Source: Channa striata (Eukaryota > Chordata > Actinopteri > Anabantiformes > Channidae). From it: a stretch of 64,000 nucleotides of DNA. The translations under genes were made by a program, and so were the position numbers. The stretch is from the NCBI GenBank assembly GCA_033026295.1, contig CM065188.1, positions 18,488,619-18,552,618 of the forward strand, written 5' to 3'. Shown one piece after another: positions 1-12,105 of this stretch (position 1 is its first letter; every line of letters starts with the position of its first letter). The notes below the pieces were generated by a model that ran no database searches, was not told where the DNA came from, and saw only the letters and a program-made list of their open reading frames with translations.

Positions 1-319
1 CAACAGGAGCGTTGTTTTTCAGTCCAAACCATGTCTGACAGATGTACTACTAATAATAATAATACATTTTATTCATAGGCGCAATTCATGACACTCAGGG
101 TCACCGAACAAAATAAAACGAAGAAGGAATAAGTAAATAAAATACAATAAATGACGGTTGAACCGTCATTTAGGTCACATAAGAGATAAAAGCAGGATAA
201 ACGAATACAGTTAAACATACTAAAATATCATAGAATGCGAAAAAAAACATGGACAATTGTAGCATCAATCATGTGAGCAGAAATGTGTTCAGGCCAACCA
301 GTCACAGATAGTAAGAAAG

Positions 320-1035
320 TTTAAACATGTGTTCTGAGCTGGGATTTAAAGTATATAAGGTAATCTTTAAAGTGCGGGAGTGTGTCGATATTACGATGGT
401 CAGGGGGGGAGGGAATCTCATAGTTGGGGGGCCGCGTGACTGTATGCTCTGCCCCCCATAGTAGTGAGGCGAACAGAAGAAGAAGATCTGAGGCGGCGGG
501 TAGGTGTGGGGACATGGAGGAGGTCGGAAGGATGTGAATGGCCTTATAAGTAACAGCAGTGGAGTTGCTGGAGTGTAATATGACCGACGCAGGCTGCGCA
601 ATTCTGTACGAGCTGGAGTTTGTGAAGAGTTTTCTGGGGAAGAACAAACAGGAGGGAGCTGCAGCAGTCGAGCTGAGTGACAAGACTGTGAACCAGTATA
701 GCAGCAGTATGAGGTGTGAGGGAGGGACAAAGGCGGCTGATGCTGCGAAGATGGAAGGAAGATGAGCCTGTAATAACATTAATGTGGGAAACAAAGGAGG
801 ATGACACACAAACCGAGACCGAGGAGTTATCAAGGGGAATGTTAATGCTGTTGGATTCGGTTAAAGTGGATTTTGTGCCAGTGAGTAACATTTCTGTTTT
901 CTCATTGTTTAGTCTGAGAAAACTGCATGCAAGACATGATTTTATATGGAGCAAGTGAGAACGAACCAATGTGGGAACAGAGAAAGATGGATTATTGTGA
1001 TTGTTAGGAGTAAGCTCCTGGTGGAGGTTTTTCAT
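320..1035 (-). mobile_element. LINE remnant, L2/Rex-type reverse transcriptase C-terminus
   Basis: The minus strand reads, in several shifted frames, as the end of a fish L2/Rex-type LINE ORF2. Recognisable pieces are LNNEKTEMLLTGTKSTL, SLTPHTAAILVHSLVTQ, LLFVLPQKTLHKLQLVQN and, near 320-420, a terminal DIRNIDTLPHFK-like stretch. Frameshifts between these pieces show it is dead. Family assignment is from remembered consensus and was not searched. Confidence 0.75.
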
Positions 1036-2000
1036 TTTATCGGGAAAAAAAAGAACAGGAGTGTATTGCAGAATACATCATTGGAATCATTGGAATATAT
1101 GAGTGAGGGAAGTGAATCAGGCAGATGTGTGATATTTCTGAACAGAGAGAACAAATCCTGTGAGTCACCGTCATTCAAATAAATTCAGCCAGAGTAGTAC
1201 GATGTTTTAGCTTGAGTAATTGAGGCCTATATGGTTAAAATACATTTTCTTATGTACAGTGACACCAGTTTTTCTATAGAGTCCTTCAAGCTGTCGCCCC
1301 TTGGCTTTGAGCAGTCTAAGAGAAGGGGTGAACTGGGGGAAGAAGGAATAAAGGTGACAGATTTAGACTTGAGTGGACAGGTGTCGTATTAATGTCCTTA
1401 CAATTAGTGTAGGCTATAGTATGTGGTGAACTGGTTTTATGAAGTGCCAGGTTAGATTACATGATATTAACAGATGGTCAGAAAAAGGAACATCAGCAGT
1501 TAACAGGAGCAGAACCAGACCTGTAGACCAAAGCTGTCCAGACAGGATAGAAAATCCTTGCTAAGTCCCCCAGGACTTGCACAGATGCTTGAGGAAGGCG
1601 GGAACGTCATTTAAAAACTTTTGGAGGTCGATAAACTGTGGCAGTGATAGTGGGAATAGGTCCAAATAACTGTGATACCAAAGATTCAAATCAGTGTGAG
1701 GCAGGAATAGCTACAGGTGAGCGTCTCCATTCCTCACGATTCAGCATCGCGAGACCTCCTCCCCAGCCAGAGTCACTTACAGTCGCAGTACATTCACAGT
1801 CATAAATCAACTTGGATGGAGTAGAATCGTTTGGGGAAATAAAAATTTTGCTCTTGCCAAATTTCACTCAAACGTAAAAAGTGAAACTTGCGGTCGACGA
1901 GGAGATCTTGAACGAGATGTCCTTTGCTCATAAGTGAGCGGATGTTAAAAGACCATCTTCCTACCTTTATCTATGAGTTGTTAATTCTCTTTTCTCATTC
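1036..2000. other. Unassigned AT-rich stretch upstream of calpain A
   Basis: No calpain first exon (MAK...DFEQLRS-like, ending in WKRP) is visible here, nor any other recognisable gene. The short open frames have no splice context. This is where exon 1 of calpain A would be expected if its first intron is short; otherwise it lies left of the window. Confidence 0.4.
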
Positions 2001-2245
2001 CACTTTCCACTCACCCTAACCGGTCAAGGCAGATGTCCGTCCACCCTGAGCCTGGTTCTGCTGGAGGTTTCTTCTGTTAAAGGGAGTTTTTCCTCTCCAC
2101 TGTTGCCTGTAGCTGCTCAAGGGGCATTTGTTGGCTTTTCTCTAAATGTTTGTATAGTCTGGACTTTATTGTGTAAGGTGCCTTGAGATGATGCTGTTGT
2201 AAACTGGGGACATATAAATAAAGTTAAGTTGAATTGAACTTAGTA
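2000..2245 (+). repeat. LINE L2-type 3' tail
   Basis: Contains the conserved 3' end shared by several copies in this window: a CTGGTTCTGCTGGAGGTTTC block, then a GCCTTGAGATGA block and an ATATAAATAAAGTT..GAATTGAA terminus. It ends about 30 bases before exon 2 of calpain A, so it lies in that gene's first intron. Confidence 0.75.
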
Positions 2246-2274
2246 TGAAGCTGCTGACTTTTTTCCTTTTGCAG

Positions 2275-5200
2275 GAGTTGACCTCTGACCCTGAGTTCAT
2301 CTTGTCTGGAGCCACGAGAACGGACATCTGTCAGGGAGCTCTGGGTGAGAAACAGCAACATGTCACACGTTAAACATACATTCTGTTTGGGATTCAGACA
2401 TTTGACACATTTACTCTGACGTCTCTGAAAAAGTCCCTCAGTTCTTCGGCATTCTGCAGTCAGACACTAGAACCAACACTGGAACTTCTCAGCCACATTT
2501 ACTGGCAGTCCATGTTGGATTAGAACTCTGGTGGTGTCCAGCTGAGAGGCTTCTTCATTCTGTCCCCCACAGGTGGTTTGTTGGCCTAGCTAACAACATC
2601 ACAGAGGAATTAGATTAATTCTGGGGTGTTAGTCTGTAACCACACACCAGAACTTGGTTTCTTTCTGTTGAAGTTCTGCAGGTCTACACTGGAGCTTCTT
2701 CATTTACTGATTGTTTTACCTTCAGCAGTGAAAGTGTGAGGTTACAGGGGGCTGAGGTGAAAGAGGTGCAGGAGTTAATTACTTGGGGTCAACAGTTCAG
2801 TGTGATGGGGAGAGTGGAAAAGAGGTGAAGAGGCGAGTGCAGGCGGGTTGGAGTGGGTGGAGGAAAGTGTCAGGAGTGTTGTGTGACAGAAGAGTGTCAG
2901 CAAGACTCAAAGGAAAGGTGAACAGGACAGTGGTGAGACCAGCTCTGCTCTATGGGTTAGAGACAGTAGCAGTGAGAAAGAGACAAGAGGCAGAGATGGA
3001 AGCAGCAGAGATGAAGATGTTGAGGTTCTCCTTAGAAGTCACAAGGTTGGATAGGAACGAGTTCATCAGAGGGACAGCACATGTTGCCTGCGTCAGCAAC
3101 AAAGTCAGAGAGGCCAGATTGAGATGGTTTGGACATGTGCAGAGGAGGGACAGTGAATATATTGGTAGAAGGATGTTGGAGATGGAGCTGCCAGGCAAGA
3201 GGGCGAGAGGACGACCGAGGAGGAGATATATGGGTGTCCTAACAGAGGACATGAGGTTAGCTGGTGTCAGAGTGGAAGATGCCCAGGATAGAGTAAAGTG
3301 GAAAAGGATGATTCGTTGTAGCGACCCCTGATGGGAAAAGCCCAAAGAGAGTAGTAGTAGTAGTAGTAGGTGAAATGCAGCTCACCTGGATTTAGGTCAA
3401 GTGACATCAGCATCACGTCATTAGTAAACACCTGTACCTGTTCCCTTCTACTGCACTTTCTGTAAGTATTTAACCAACTGTTTTTGTACCTGAAGACTGA
3501 AGCACCTGTCTGTCAATCATCCAGGTGACTGTTGGCTGCTTGCTGCCATCGCCTCCCTGACCCTGAACGAGGAGGTTCTGACCCGAGTCGTCCCTCATGG
3601 ACAGAGCTTCAAGAGAGGAGAGTACGCCGGCATCTTCCACTTCCAGGTACACAGGTACACCAGTACATCACTACATGAGGACACCAATACCTGGTATTAG
3701 TACCTAGTACACAGTACTAGAACCTGTCAGAACTCAGCACCAGGAATTCAAACATGGTGTCAGAAATACAGATGTAATTTGTATACCACAAATAAGCAGA
3801 ACCACAGTTTCTACCTGGTAACTTGATTTTGGTAAAACTACAAATACTTACTAAACTAGCACTATGACTAAATCAGACTAGGGTTTTTTTTTTTAGCTTA
3901 GACTGTGACTGACGGGTGTTGATGTGATTGGTTGGTTCTCACCTGAGTTGAACCAGGTGAGCTCTGAACCTTGCTGGTCACATGATGAACATCACCTAAT
4001 GTGGAGCGTGTATCAAGTTTTTGATACAATGTTTTTAGAAGATACAGGGTGTCAGGTTGAACTTTAGATTCTGAATCCAGCTTGAATTTCGAATATTTCT
4101 CACAAATCAGAAGTAGACCTGCTCCTGACTGAACCAACCAGCTTTCTGCCTGTCTGTCTCCATTTCTGTAGTTCTGGCAGTTTGGGGAGTGGGTGGACGT
4201 GGTGATCGATGACCGGCTGCCAGTCAAAGATGGAGAACTGATGTTCGTCCACTCAGCTGAAGGGAGGGAGTTCTGGAGCGCTCTGCTGGAGAAGGCCTAT
4301 GCCAAGTAAGACCCTGAGGCTAGATCTGAAGGTCCTTCATGCGCCTTCGACGAGAGGCGTGGGTAACCCGCTGAACCCCACTCCTGATAGGGATTGGGGA
4401 TTGCAATTACTTCCCATGAACGAGGAATTCCCAGTAAGCGCGGGTCAAGACCTGAAGATTAGGGCTGACCTGGGATTAAGGTTGTTTTAAATCTGTATTT
4501 TGTTAGTTCCGGTCCAAATCATTGGACAGGTTCTGTTTCTTTTTGGGTTTTTTTCCCTTTCGTGAATAGATCAGTCAAAACTAAACGAAAAAAAAAATTG
4601 TTTTGTCCACCCCGTTGTTAAATGGATCTCAACAAACAAGTAAACCCAGCAAGTAGATGTTGTTTTGAACCCGAGACTATTCCTATCAAACAACTGTACA
4701 TTTGACATTTGTTCAGAAATGTGATGATAATCTGGGCACTCAATAGAGTACAGCAACGAGAAAGGTTAACAGCACAGTTTCCTGGTTTTTGCATAAACCG
4801 GTCACGAAATGTAACTTGATCTTCACCAAAGTCAAAAATAACAAACACAATATTTCTACAGATAAAACTCAAACAGTCATGAAGTTTCTTTAATGAACAA
4901 ATTCATTAACACTGTAAAGAGGACGAGTTATTAACTCACTGTTTATGTAAAACTTGCTGTTTGGGACCAGACCAGGACCACATCAAGGATCTGCTGAGGT
5001 CCACGTCAGGTTCTTATCCACCTCTGGTCAGAGTTAGGCTGACGGCTGCTCTCTCTGCAGGCTGAACGGCTGCTACGAGGCTCTGTCCGGAGGGTCCACC
5101 ACCGAGGGCTTTGAGGACTTTACCGGAGGAATCGCTGAGGTCCACGAGCTGCGGCAGCCCAGTCCACACCTGTTCCACATCATCCAGAAAGCTCTGGACA

Positions 5201-8200
5201 GAGGCTCCCTGATGGGCTGCTCCATAGATGTAAGAGGGTGTTACAGTAAGATGTGTAGACATAATGAGACTTTTCTGTTCTCCACCACCTAATGAAACTT
5301 TATTCTTTAAAACTGCATTCGTCTCAGAGAGAAATACTTGGCCTTGTAACAGCTGCAGTTCCAAAGACACATCACAAAAGCAAGACACCTCACAGGAACT
5401 AAGTGTAATCTTATTACTAAAACCCACTACAATGGTATGTCACTGATACTACGTGGTGTACCACAGGTGGAGTACTGTGATGGTACAGCACTAAGTCAGT
5501 GGTTCTGTTTCAGATCACGAGCTCAGCAGAGTCGGAGGCGATCACATCTCAGAAGCTGGTGAAAGGCCACGCCTACTCTGTGACAGGTGTAGCTGAGGTG
5601 AGTGCCCCCATCCCACCCACCAAGTAAGATCTACTGTACGGGACAGTAAAATCTGACCACTTTGTAGAACTGCATGTCCCGTGATTTCTGTGAGCAGCAG
5701 CAGAGTTTGCTTGTGTGGATGTAAGTAAACTGGGAGCTGTCGTATCTAAGCTGTTGAAGGCTCAGAAACACCTGTCCTCTGCTCACCTGAGCAGGTTGAA
5801 GTTATGTGATGGCCTGCAGTCCAGTCAGCTGTAATGTTGCATATGTGATTGGCTGCAGGTTGACTACCGTGGTAACAAGGAGAAGTTAATCCGGATCAGG
5901 AACCCCTGGGGTCAGGTGGAATGGACTGGAGCGTGGAGTGACAAGTAGGTGACATCATCACATGAAGCACGATGCACGCAGGTTTTTAGGTACATCAGTC
6001 ATGTGTGAATGCAGTACACACAGTGTTTGAAGAGCAAAGCCAGTTTAGTGTGGATGTCATCACTTCATCAGCCTGTTGTAGGTCATGATGCTGCTGAGGC
6101 AGGTCCTCAACCCACATCCTGCCGGTTAAGAGAATAACGATGTGCGTCACATCGTGGCTCTACCCCAGCCAAAGCTCAGTGAACCAGAAAACACATTGAA
6201 ATGATTCGGTGGCACTGATGTCCCTCCATGATAACCCTGCACAACTCCATTCTGAATATTTTTTATCTTCTTATGAAACTAATAAATCAGCTGAGTCATA
6301 TTTTTAAATGAATGAAGACCTATTGTCCATCATGTATATGATATATTTATAGTCATGAGTAAAATGGTGAAACTACCGCTGAAATGTTTGTAACACACTG
6401 TTTGGACCCTTGTTTAATGATATTTCACACCTTCATTTTGTGACTCTGAGTGTGAGTGAGGTGTTTCCTGCTTCGACAGCTCCCTGCAGTGGAAATATGT
6501 CAACGATGGGGACAGACAGCGTCTGAGTCATCGCTCGGAGGATGGAGAGTTCTGGTAAAAAAAACGTTTACTATTTTTTTCTCTAAACTGTTTGAAGTTC
6601 ATGTTCATCTACTCCGCTTTAACTGCAGCCCTTTTTCCATCTTCCAGGATGTCTTTCTCTGACTTCCTGCGTCAATACTCCCGTGTAGAGATCTGCAACC
6701 TGACACCAGATGCTCTGACTGATGACTCCCTCTCTAAGTGGGCTCTGTCAAAGTTTGACGGCAGCTGGAGGAGAGGGTCCACCGCGGGAGGCTGCAGGAA
6801 TTATCCTAGTGAGTGATGCTGTCCAACAGTGATTAGTTTTAAGGACCAGCAGACATCCTGCAGAGCACAGGACCAACAATGACCTCTCTTTGTTTGAGAA
6901 TCACAGACACCTTCTGGACCAATCCTCAGTTTGTGATCAAGCTGGACGAGGAGGACGATGACCCCGACGATGGACAGGCCGGCTGCAGCTTCGTCGTCGG
7001 TATGATCCAGAAGAACCGCAGATGTCTGAGGAAGATGGGAGAGGACATGCACACGATTGGTTTCGCCATCTATGAGGTGAGGATGAGATTCCGATTCAAG
7101 CACTAAGAAGTATGTTGTAGGAGAAACCAGTCCGGTGTCTCCTAACAGGAATAGAAACATCACCCTGATGACATTTTCACCACCATCACTACTGTGATGA
7201 TGCAAGATCAGCAATGCCCCCCCCACACTGGACTTTTTAAACAGGGGGGGACTCCAGGGGGGAGTTGGAAATTCTTGTAAAATTAGCCCAGGTGATAAGC
7301 TCATGTTCTGAGGGTTTGGGTTTGACTCGGACTCGTCTGCTCTGTTTCAGGTTCCTCAAGAGGTACGAAGATCAACTACACTCATTCACTGACATTCAGC
7401 AGGAAGGCATAAGGCTGCTTAGTGTTTCTCATCACTTTACACGATTTCACGTTTCTTAGTATGATACATATCTAACCCCTCGTGTCTCTGTCAGCAACGA
7501 GGTCAGAGGAACATCCACCTCAACAAGAACTTCTTCCTGCGTAATGCCTCGGCCGCTCGCTCCGAAACCTTCATCAACCTGAGAGAGGTCTGCAGCCGCT
7601 TCTGTCTGCCGCCTGGAGAATACCTGATTGTCCCATCTACTTTTGAACCGCAAAAGGATGGAGACTTCTGTGTCCGAGTCTTCTCAGAGAAACAGGCCGA
7701 CTTCCAGTATGTTTTACACAAACTTTACCGTCCAGACAGTATCAGACAGAATCTAATGTAGAAACTGTGAAATTTTCACCAGGATCTCGGTGAATACAGC
7801 ACAATGCATCCACTTCCCATTTTTTCTAAGGGTTTTGTTATAACTTATTTAATGTAAATGGTAAATGCCTGCTTATGTGGCGTTTTTATCCGAAGCAGCG
7901 TCTCGTTTTCTTACAGAGGCTTAAGTTCTGACCAGTGTGGAGGTCTAGGTCAAGGTTCTATCCACTGTGGAGTCTTGCAGGTTTGATTAGGTCACATGTC
8001 ACTGGTGGAGGGTAGAGTAAAAAAAGATGGAACACTAATTAATCTAGTGAGAATATTACATATATTACACATGAAACGTCTGACCAGTCAGTAGATGTTT
8101 GAGATCAACCATCCACAAGAAGTTCAGACGGGTCCAGCTGATACCAAACAGCACTGCCTGTCAACATAAAGACGGTGTCTGTGTGGGACACACATTCACA

Positions 8201-11140
8201 CTTGAAACTGAAAAACTGGTGGTATCTAGTGGACATCAGAGGAGCTGCAGCAAATTCAGTTGGTTTCTGTCTTTTAATGATGAATTCTGATGTTTGTTAC
8301 TGCAGAGAAATGGACAATCCCATCGAGTGCAGAGTGAAGAAGGTAAGAAAAGATTTACGTGGTGTACAGCTTATTAATGTTCCTGCTCAGACATACAAAG
8401 ATGCAGAGCTGTGACGTTACAGACATAACCTTGTTGAAACCACTCACTGAAAGTCTGCACATATTTTCAACTAAAAGAGCTTAGTGCTTTTTCCCACAGT
8501 GTTCTTCCTTCTGAGGAAGGTGATTTCCAACAATCACATTTCCTTTTCCTAGCCCTTTAGTTATCAGATTGTTCAGATTTAAAACTTTAATGAGTTAAAG
8601 CTGAGCTCTGGCTGTGTCAAGGCTGCACTATTACACCTAATTCATTAACCAGATGCTTTTGGGTGACTAAGTTAATTCTAAATACTGAACTGAAAACAGA
8701 AATAAATAACCCTAACCCTAACCCTGGGATATTTTCTTGAATAAAAAATAAAGAGGTTCGAGGAATGTGCCACTAAAGAGCCATGATCTGGTGTCAGTGT
8801 AGTGAAAACGTTGATCAATGATCAGGTGTGTGTCAGTAAATATCTGCAGCGCTGACTTGAGTTTCCTCTTGTGTCAGATGGAAATCACTGAGGAAGACGT
8901 GGATGATCGGTTCAGGAATCTGTTCAGTCAGCTGGCAGGGAAGGTGAACTGCTCACACTGACAACAAATGTTTTCTAGAACCTGATCTAACAAGAACCTG
9001 CTTTTAACATCTGCTTGATTTTAATCTAAACTCTGCAGGACTGTGAGATATGTGCCTTTGAGCTGCAGAAGATCCTCAACAAAGTGGTGACAAAACGTAA
9101 GAACCAGAAGATTAAAAATGCTGCAGTCAAGAACCTGAGGTCCAAATCTGAGTTCACGTCTTTAAACTGTTTGTCTGTGACAGGGTCCGATATCAAGACG
9201 GACGGTTTTAGTATTTCCACCTGCCGCAACATGGTCAACATGCTGGACGTATCCTTCCACAGTGGAAAATCTGCGAAAATTCATAGAAAACTGATATTAT
9301 TATACTGATAACTGATATTGAGGATTAATGCAGTCAGATGAAGAATCTAGAAGGGACCTCAAATGTTATAAGGCTCGTACACTTCAGATTTCCTGAACTC
9401 CTGCTGCAGAAAGACGGCAGTGGGAAACTGGGTCTGGTGGAGTTTAAAGTCCTGTGGACCAAGATCGACAATTACCTGGTGAGTTTCTGATGTACTCATT
9501 TCAAAAAACCTCACCAGGAGAAGGGTTTGTCCAAACAGGAGACAGGAGAAAAGTGAATGTGAAAACTGATTGTGTAAGGTCAGAGCTTTTAGTCTAAAGC
9601 AGGAGGTAACACGTTTGAATGAAAACTAAGGAGTTACTGAGGATTTAAAGGATCAGAACCATCACGTGAGACCATGTTCCACAGTGAACCTTGCATTGTT
9701 TCATGTGTTTGATGAAAATAAATGTTTCACGTGTTAAAAGCTAAGAATTTCTTGTACTTCTAATAGTTTAGCTGCAGACGAAATTAATGAACCTTTTTTT
9801 TAAAAATACTGGGAGTAAAGCTGCTGAGTCAGCAGCCGATCAGTGGACTGTGGAACTGAATCTGAGCCTTGTTGACTGCAGACTGTTCCACAGAGCAGGA
9901 GAAAGAGGTGGGGTGGTCTGGGTGAGGGTCTCTGTGTGGGGGAGGTGTCTGTTAACCGGCGTAATGTTAAAATTGGGAAGGTAAAAACACAACAGAAGCA
10001 GTGGACCCTAGACTCGCTGGTATTTACCCGAGTTGGTCTTTATGTCACATGATTTTAAATGTCTGCAGCTTAAACGTCCCCGTCATTTCTCTGTGTTCTA
10101 GGATTATTGAGTTGAAACCAACAACTGACTAACAGCTTGTACCTACATTTCTTAACACTTTCCAAAAGACAAAACCATCAGAAGAGAAACAAGAGAAACT
10201 CGTCTTGTACTGAAACAAACACATTTCATACCACTCTGACCTGTTTAGGAGTTTTCATAAAATTCCAGTAGTAAAGTACTGCAGCAGGTGAAGGTCTGTC
10301 CTCTGTTTGTCTGTGTGGCAGAGTGTTTACCGGCAGAAGGATGTGGACAATTCGGGGACAATGAGCTCCACAGAGATGAGGACGGCAGTGGAGGAAGCTG
10401 GTAACACACATCGCTGTCATTAAACTGATATAATAAAGACGTGTGTCCTGTGCCGCCGGTCTGCAGTAAATCGTCTGAACAGGATCTGGTTTTTGCGTGC
10501 TTTAGGTTTTAGTTTGAACAATCCGCTGCATCAGATCCTGGTGGCTCGATACAGCGAACCAGATCTCACCATCGACTTTGACAACTTTGTGAGTTGTTTG
10601 GTTCGTCTGGAGACCATGTTTGGTGAGTCCACACAGAAACAGGCTACGGTCCTGCAGCTCGGGATCCACCCCAATCCCCCTTCATCAAGTCTTTTCTCCC
10701 CACAGATGCTTTCAACACTCTGGATAAAGACAAGTCTGGAACCATTGAGCTGAATCTATCAGAGGTAAGACTGGTCCAGGTCTGACCTTGGCTTCTAATG
10801 AAGCTGAAGTAGTTTGACCACTCTGGAAAAGTACAAACTGCTGTAATAAAAAGTATCTCAGTAAATTTTAAAATACTATTTATTTTAAAGCACATTTCAA
10901 GTCACTAAAGGTCGCTGTACGTAAGAAGCAATAACAAAAACTCAGTAGACAGTATGAACAGTATGACATACTTTAAGTAGAACCTGTTCCCGTTTAAGCA
11001 GGATTTGGTCTGAAGTTATTAACGGTTTTTAACGTGGCTCCACCTGCTGAGTTCCTGAATTACTGCTGGTCTGTAAAACGTGATTCTAATTCTCGACTCA
11101 TGTGGTTCTGCTGCAGTGGCTCAACGTGTCTCTGGTCTGA
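2275..11140 (+). CDS. Calpain A: conventional calpain large subunit (first exon not seen)
   Basis: Calcium-dependent cytosolic cysteine protease of the CAPN1/2/8/11 type. Exons: 2275-2344, 3525-3646, 4172-4305, 5061-5229, 5514-5597, 5859-5944, 6480-6554, 6648-6808, 6907-7076, 7351-7362, 7495-7706, 8306-8342, 8878-8943, 9039-9096, 9184-9248, 9410-9478, 10322-10400, 10506-10622, 10706-10764, 11117-11140 (TGA). Together they code 622 aa with all phases joining. The triad is intact: Cys in GDCWLLAA (codon 3530-3532), His in KGHAYS (5568-5570), Asn in RNPWG (5901-5903). The C2-like domain carries an acidic loop, DEEDDDPDDG (exon at 6907). The last eight exons encode the penta-EF-hand domain, including KDGSGKLGLVEF, DNSGTM and DKDKSGTIEL. 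A calpain first exon adds about 50-70 aa, so the whole protein would be about 690 aa, normal for the family. Exact paralogue (CAPN1, 2, 8 or 11) is uncertain. Confidence 0.93.
2755..3369 (+). mobile_element. RTE-type LINE, 5'-truncated, with (TAG)n end
   Basis: Lies in calpain A intron 2. The frame at 2783-3331 gives an RTE reverse transcriptase C-terminus: GSTVQ, CDRRVSARLKGKV, RPALLYGLETVA, VREARLRWFGHVQRRDS, ELPGKRARGRPRRRYM and MIRCSDP. It ends in a TAG trinucleotide run (3351-3369), the usual RTE 3' signature. A short AGGTGAAA appears on both sides (about 2755 and 3367), a plausible target-site duplication. The left end starts mid-gene, as expected for incomplete reverse transcription. 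Confidence 0.85.
8710..8727 (+). repeat. Short interstitial CCCTAA repeat
   Basis: Three tandem CCCTAA units inside calpain A intron 13. This is the vertebrate telomere motif, but three copies is short enough to arise by chance or by break repair. Confidence 0.5.
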
Positions 11141-11323
11141 AGAACCGGGCCCAGCGATATCCGGATCGTCTGAGAGCTTTTTCTATGCTACAAACCTGTA
11201 TATTCAATATGCGAAGCTCCTGCAGCTGCAGTTTGTCCTAACGATGTTCCTCCACATGTAACCTGACATTGTTCTTAAAGATCAGTTATCACATGCTTAC
11301 TCAGCTCAACGTGTACCCGGAAA

Positions 11324-11329
11324 AATAAA
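11324..11329 (+). terminator. Polyadenylation signal of calpain A
   Basis: AATAAA 184 bases after the TGA of calpain A; a second AATAAA lies at 11392-11397. Placement fits a short 3' UTR. Confidence 0.55.
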
Positions 11330-11754
11330 AATTTGGCTTCAGAGTTTTTCTTTCTTCTGAAACAATGAAACATTCAGGTCTTGGTTTCAATAATAAACCT
11401 GCTGATGTCAGCATGTCTGTCGGCTCTCAGCTGAAACCTCTCTCCCCCGGGCAGATCTGTGCTTTTTCTCCTCTCAGACTGAGATTTTGTGCTGCTTCTT
11501 TCCTCTGAGACTGAGACTCTCAGGAAGTGTAAGGTCAGTCTGATTTTCACTTGAATGTCCAGGAGCCTGAAAGCGGTTAATCTGCGTGTGAGCTTTGCTG
11601 TTGGGGTTGGAGTTTAATAATCGCTTAGACCCGATGTTTCCGTTTCCTTTTGATTGTTTGTTCGTATAAAACTAAAGGTTGTTGACCACTTACTGTCCCA
11701 CACACAGTTTGTTGCTTCTTTTTACAATAACCTTTACACTTTCAATTCACCTTT

Positions 11755-12105
11755 AATTTATATGTTGCCAATTTACAACAGCATCATCTCAAGGCACTTT
11801 ACATAATAACGTCAAGACTATAAAAAACATTTAGAGAAAACCCAACAAATGCCCCTTGAGCAGCTATAGGCAACAGTGGAGAGGAAAACCTCCCTTTAAT
11901 GGAAGAAACCTCCAGCAGAACCAGGCTCAGGGTGGACGGACATCTGCCTCGACCGGTTGGGCTGAGTGGAAAGTGGAGAGAGAAAAGAACAGAGCAACAA
12001 AAGCAGCAACAAAACATTGGGCAGGTTAGTGGGACCAGTAGCTGCACACTGGAAAACAGCTCCAAAGCTGGGGACACCTGAAGACAGGGACAGAGAGAGG
12101 GCCAA
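11755..12105 (-). repeat. LINE L2-type 3' tail, inverted copy
   Basis: Reverse complement of the tail seen at 2000-2245 and 15288-15946: AATTCAACTTTA-like terminus, TCATCTCAAGGCACTTTA, GGAAGAAACCTCCAGCAGAA and AAACATTGGGCAGG blocks. It lies 3' of calpain A and 5' of the orphan PEF module D. Confidence 0.8.

Noticed and set aside
302..833. Two long minus-strand frames taken as genes
   Set aside because: They are shifted frames through the same decayed LINE reverse transcriptase.
7351..7362. 12-base exon as a novel microexon
   Set aside because: All three calpains have it (VPQE, VPDK, VPDE) at the same place; it is part of the normal calpain gene structure.
8710..8727. Chromosome-fusion scar from telomere-like repeats
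   Set aside because: Only three CCCTAA units inside an intron; too short to support a fusion.
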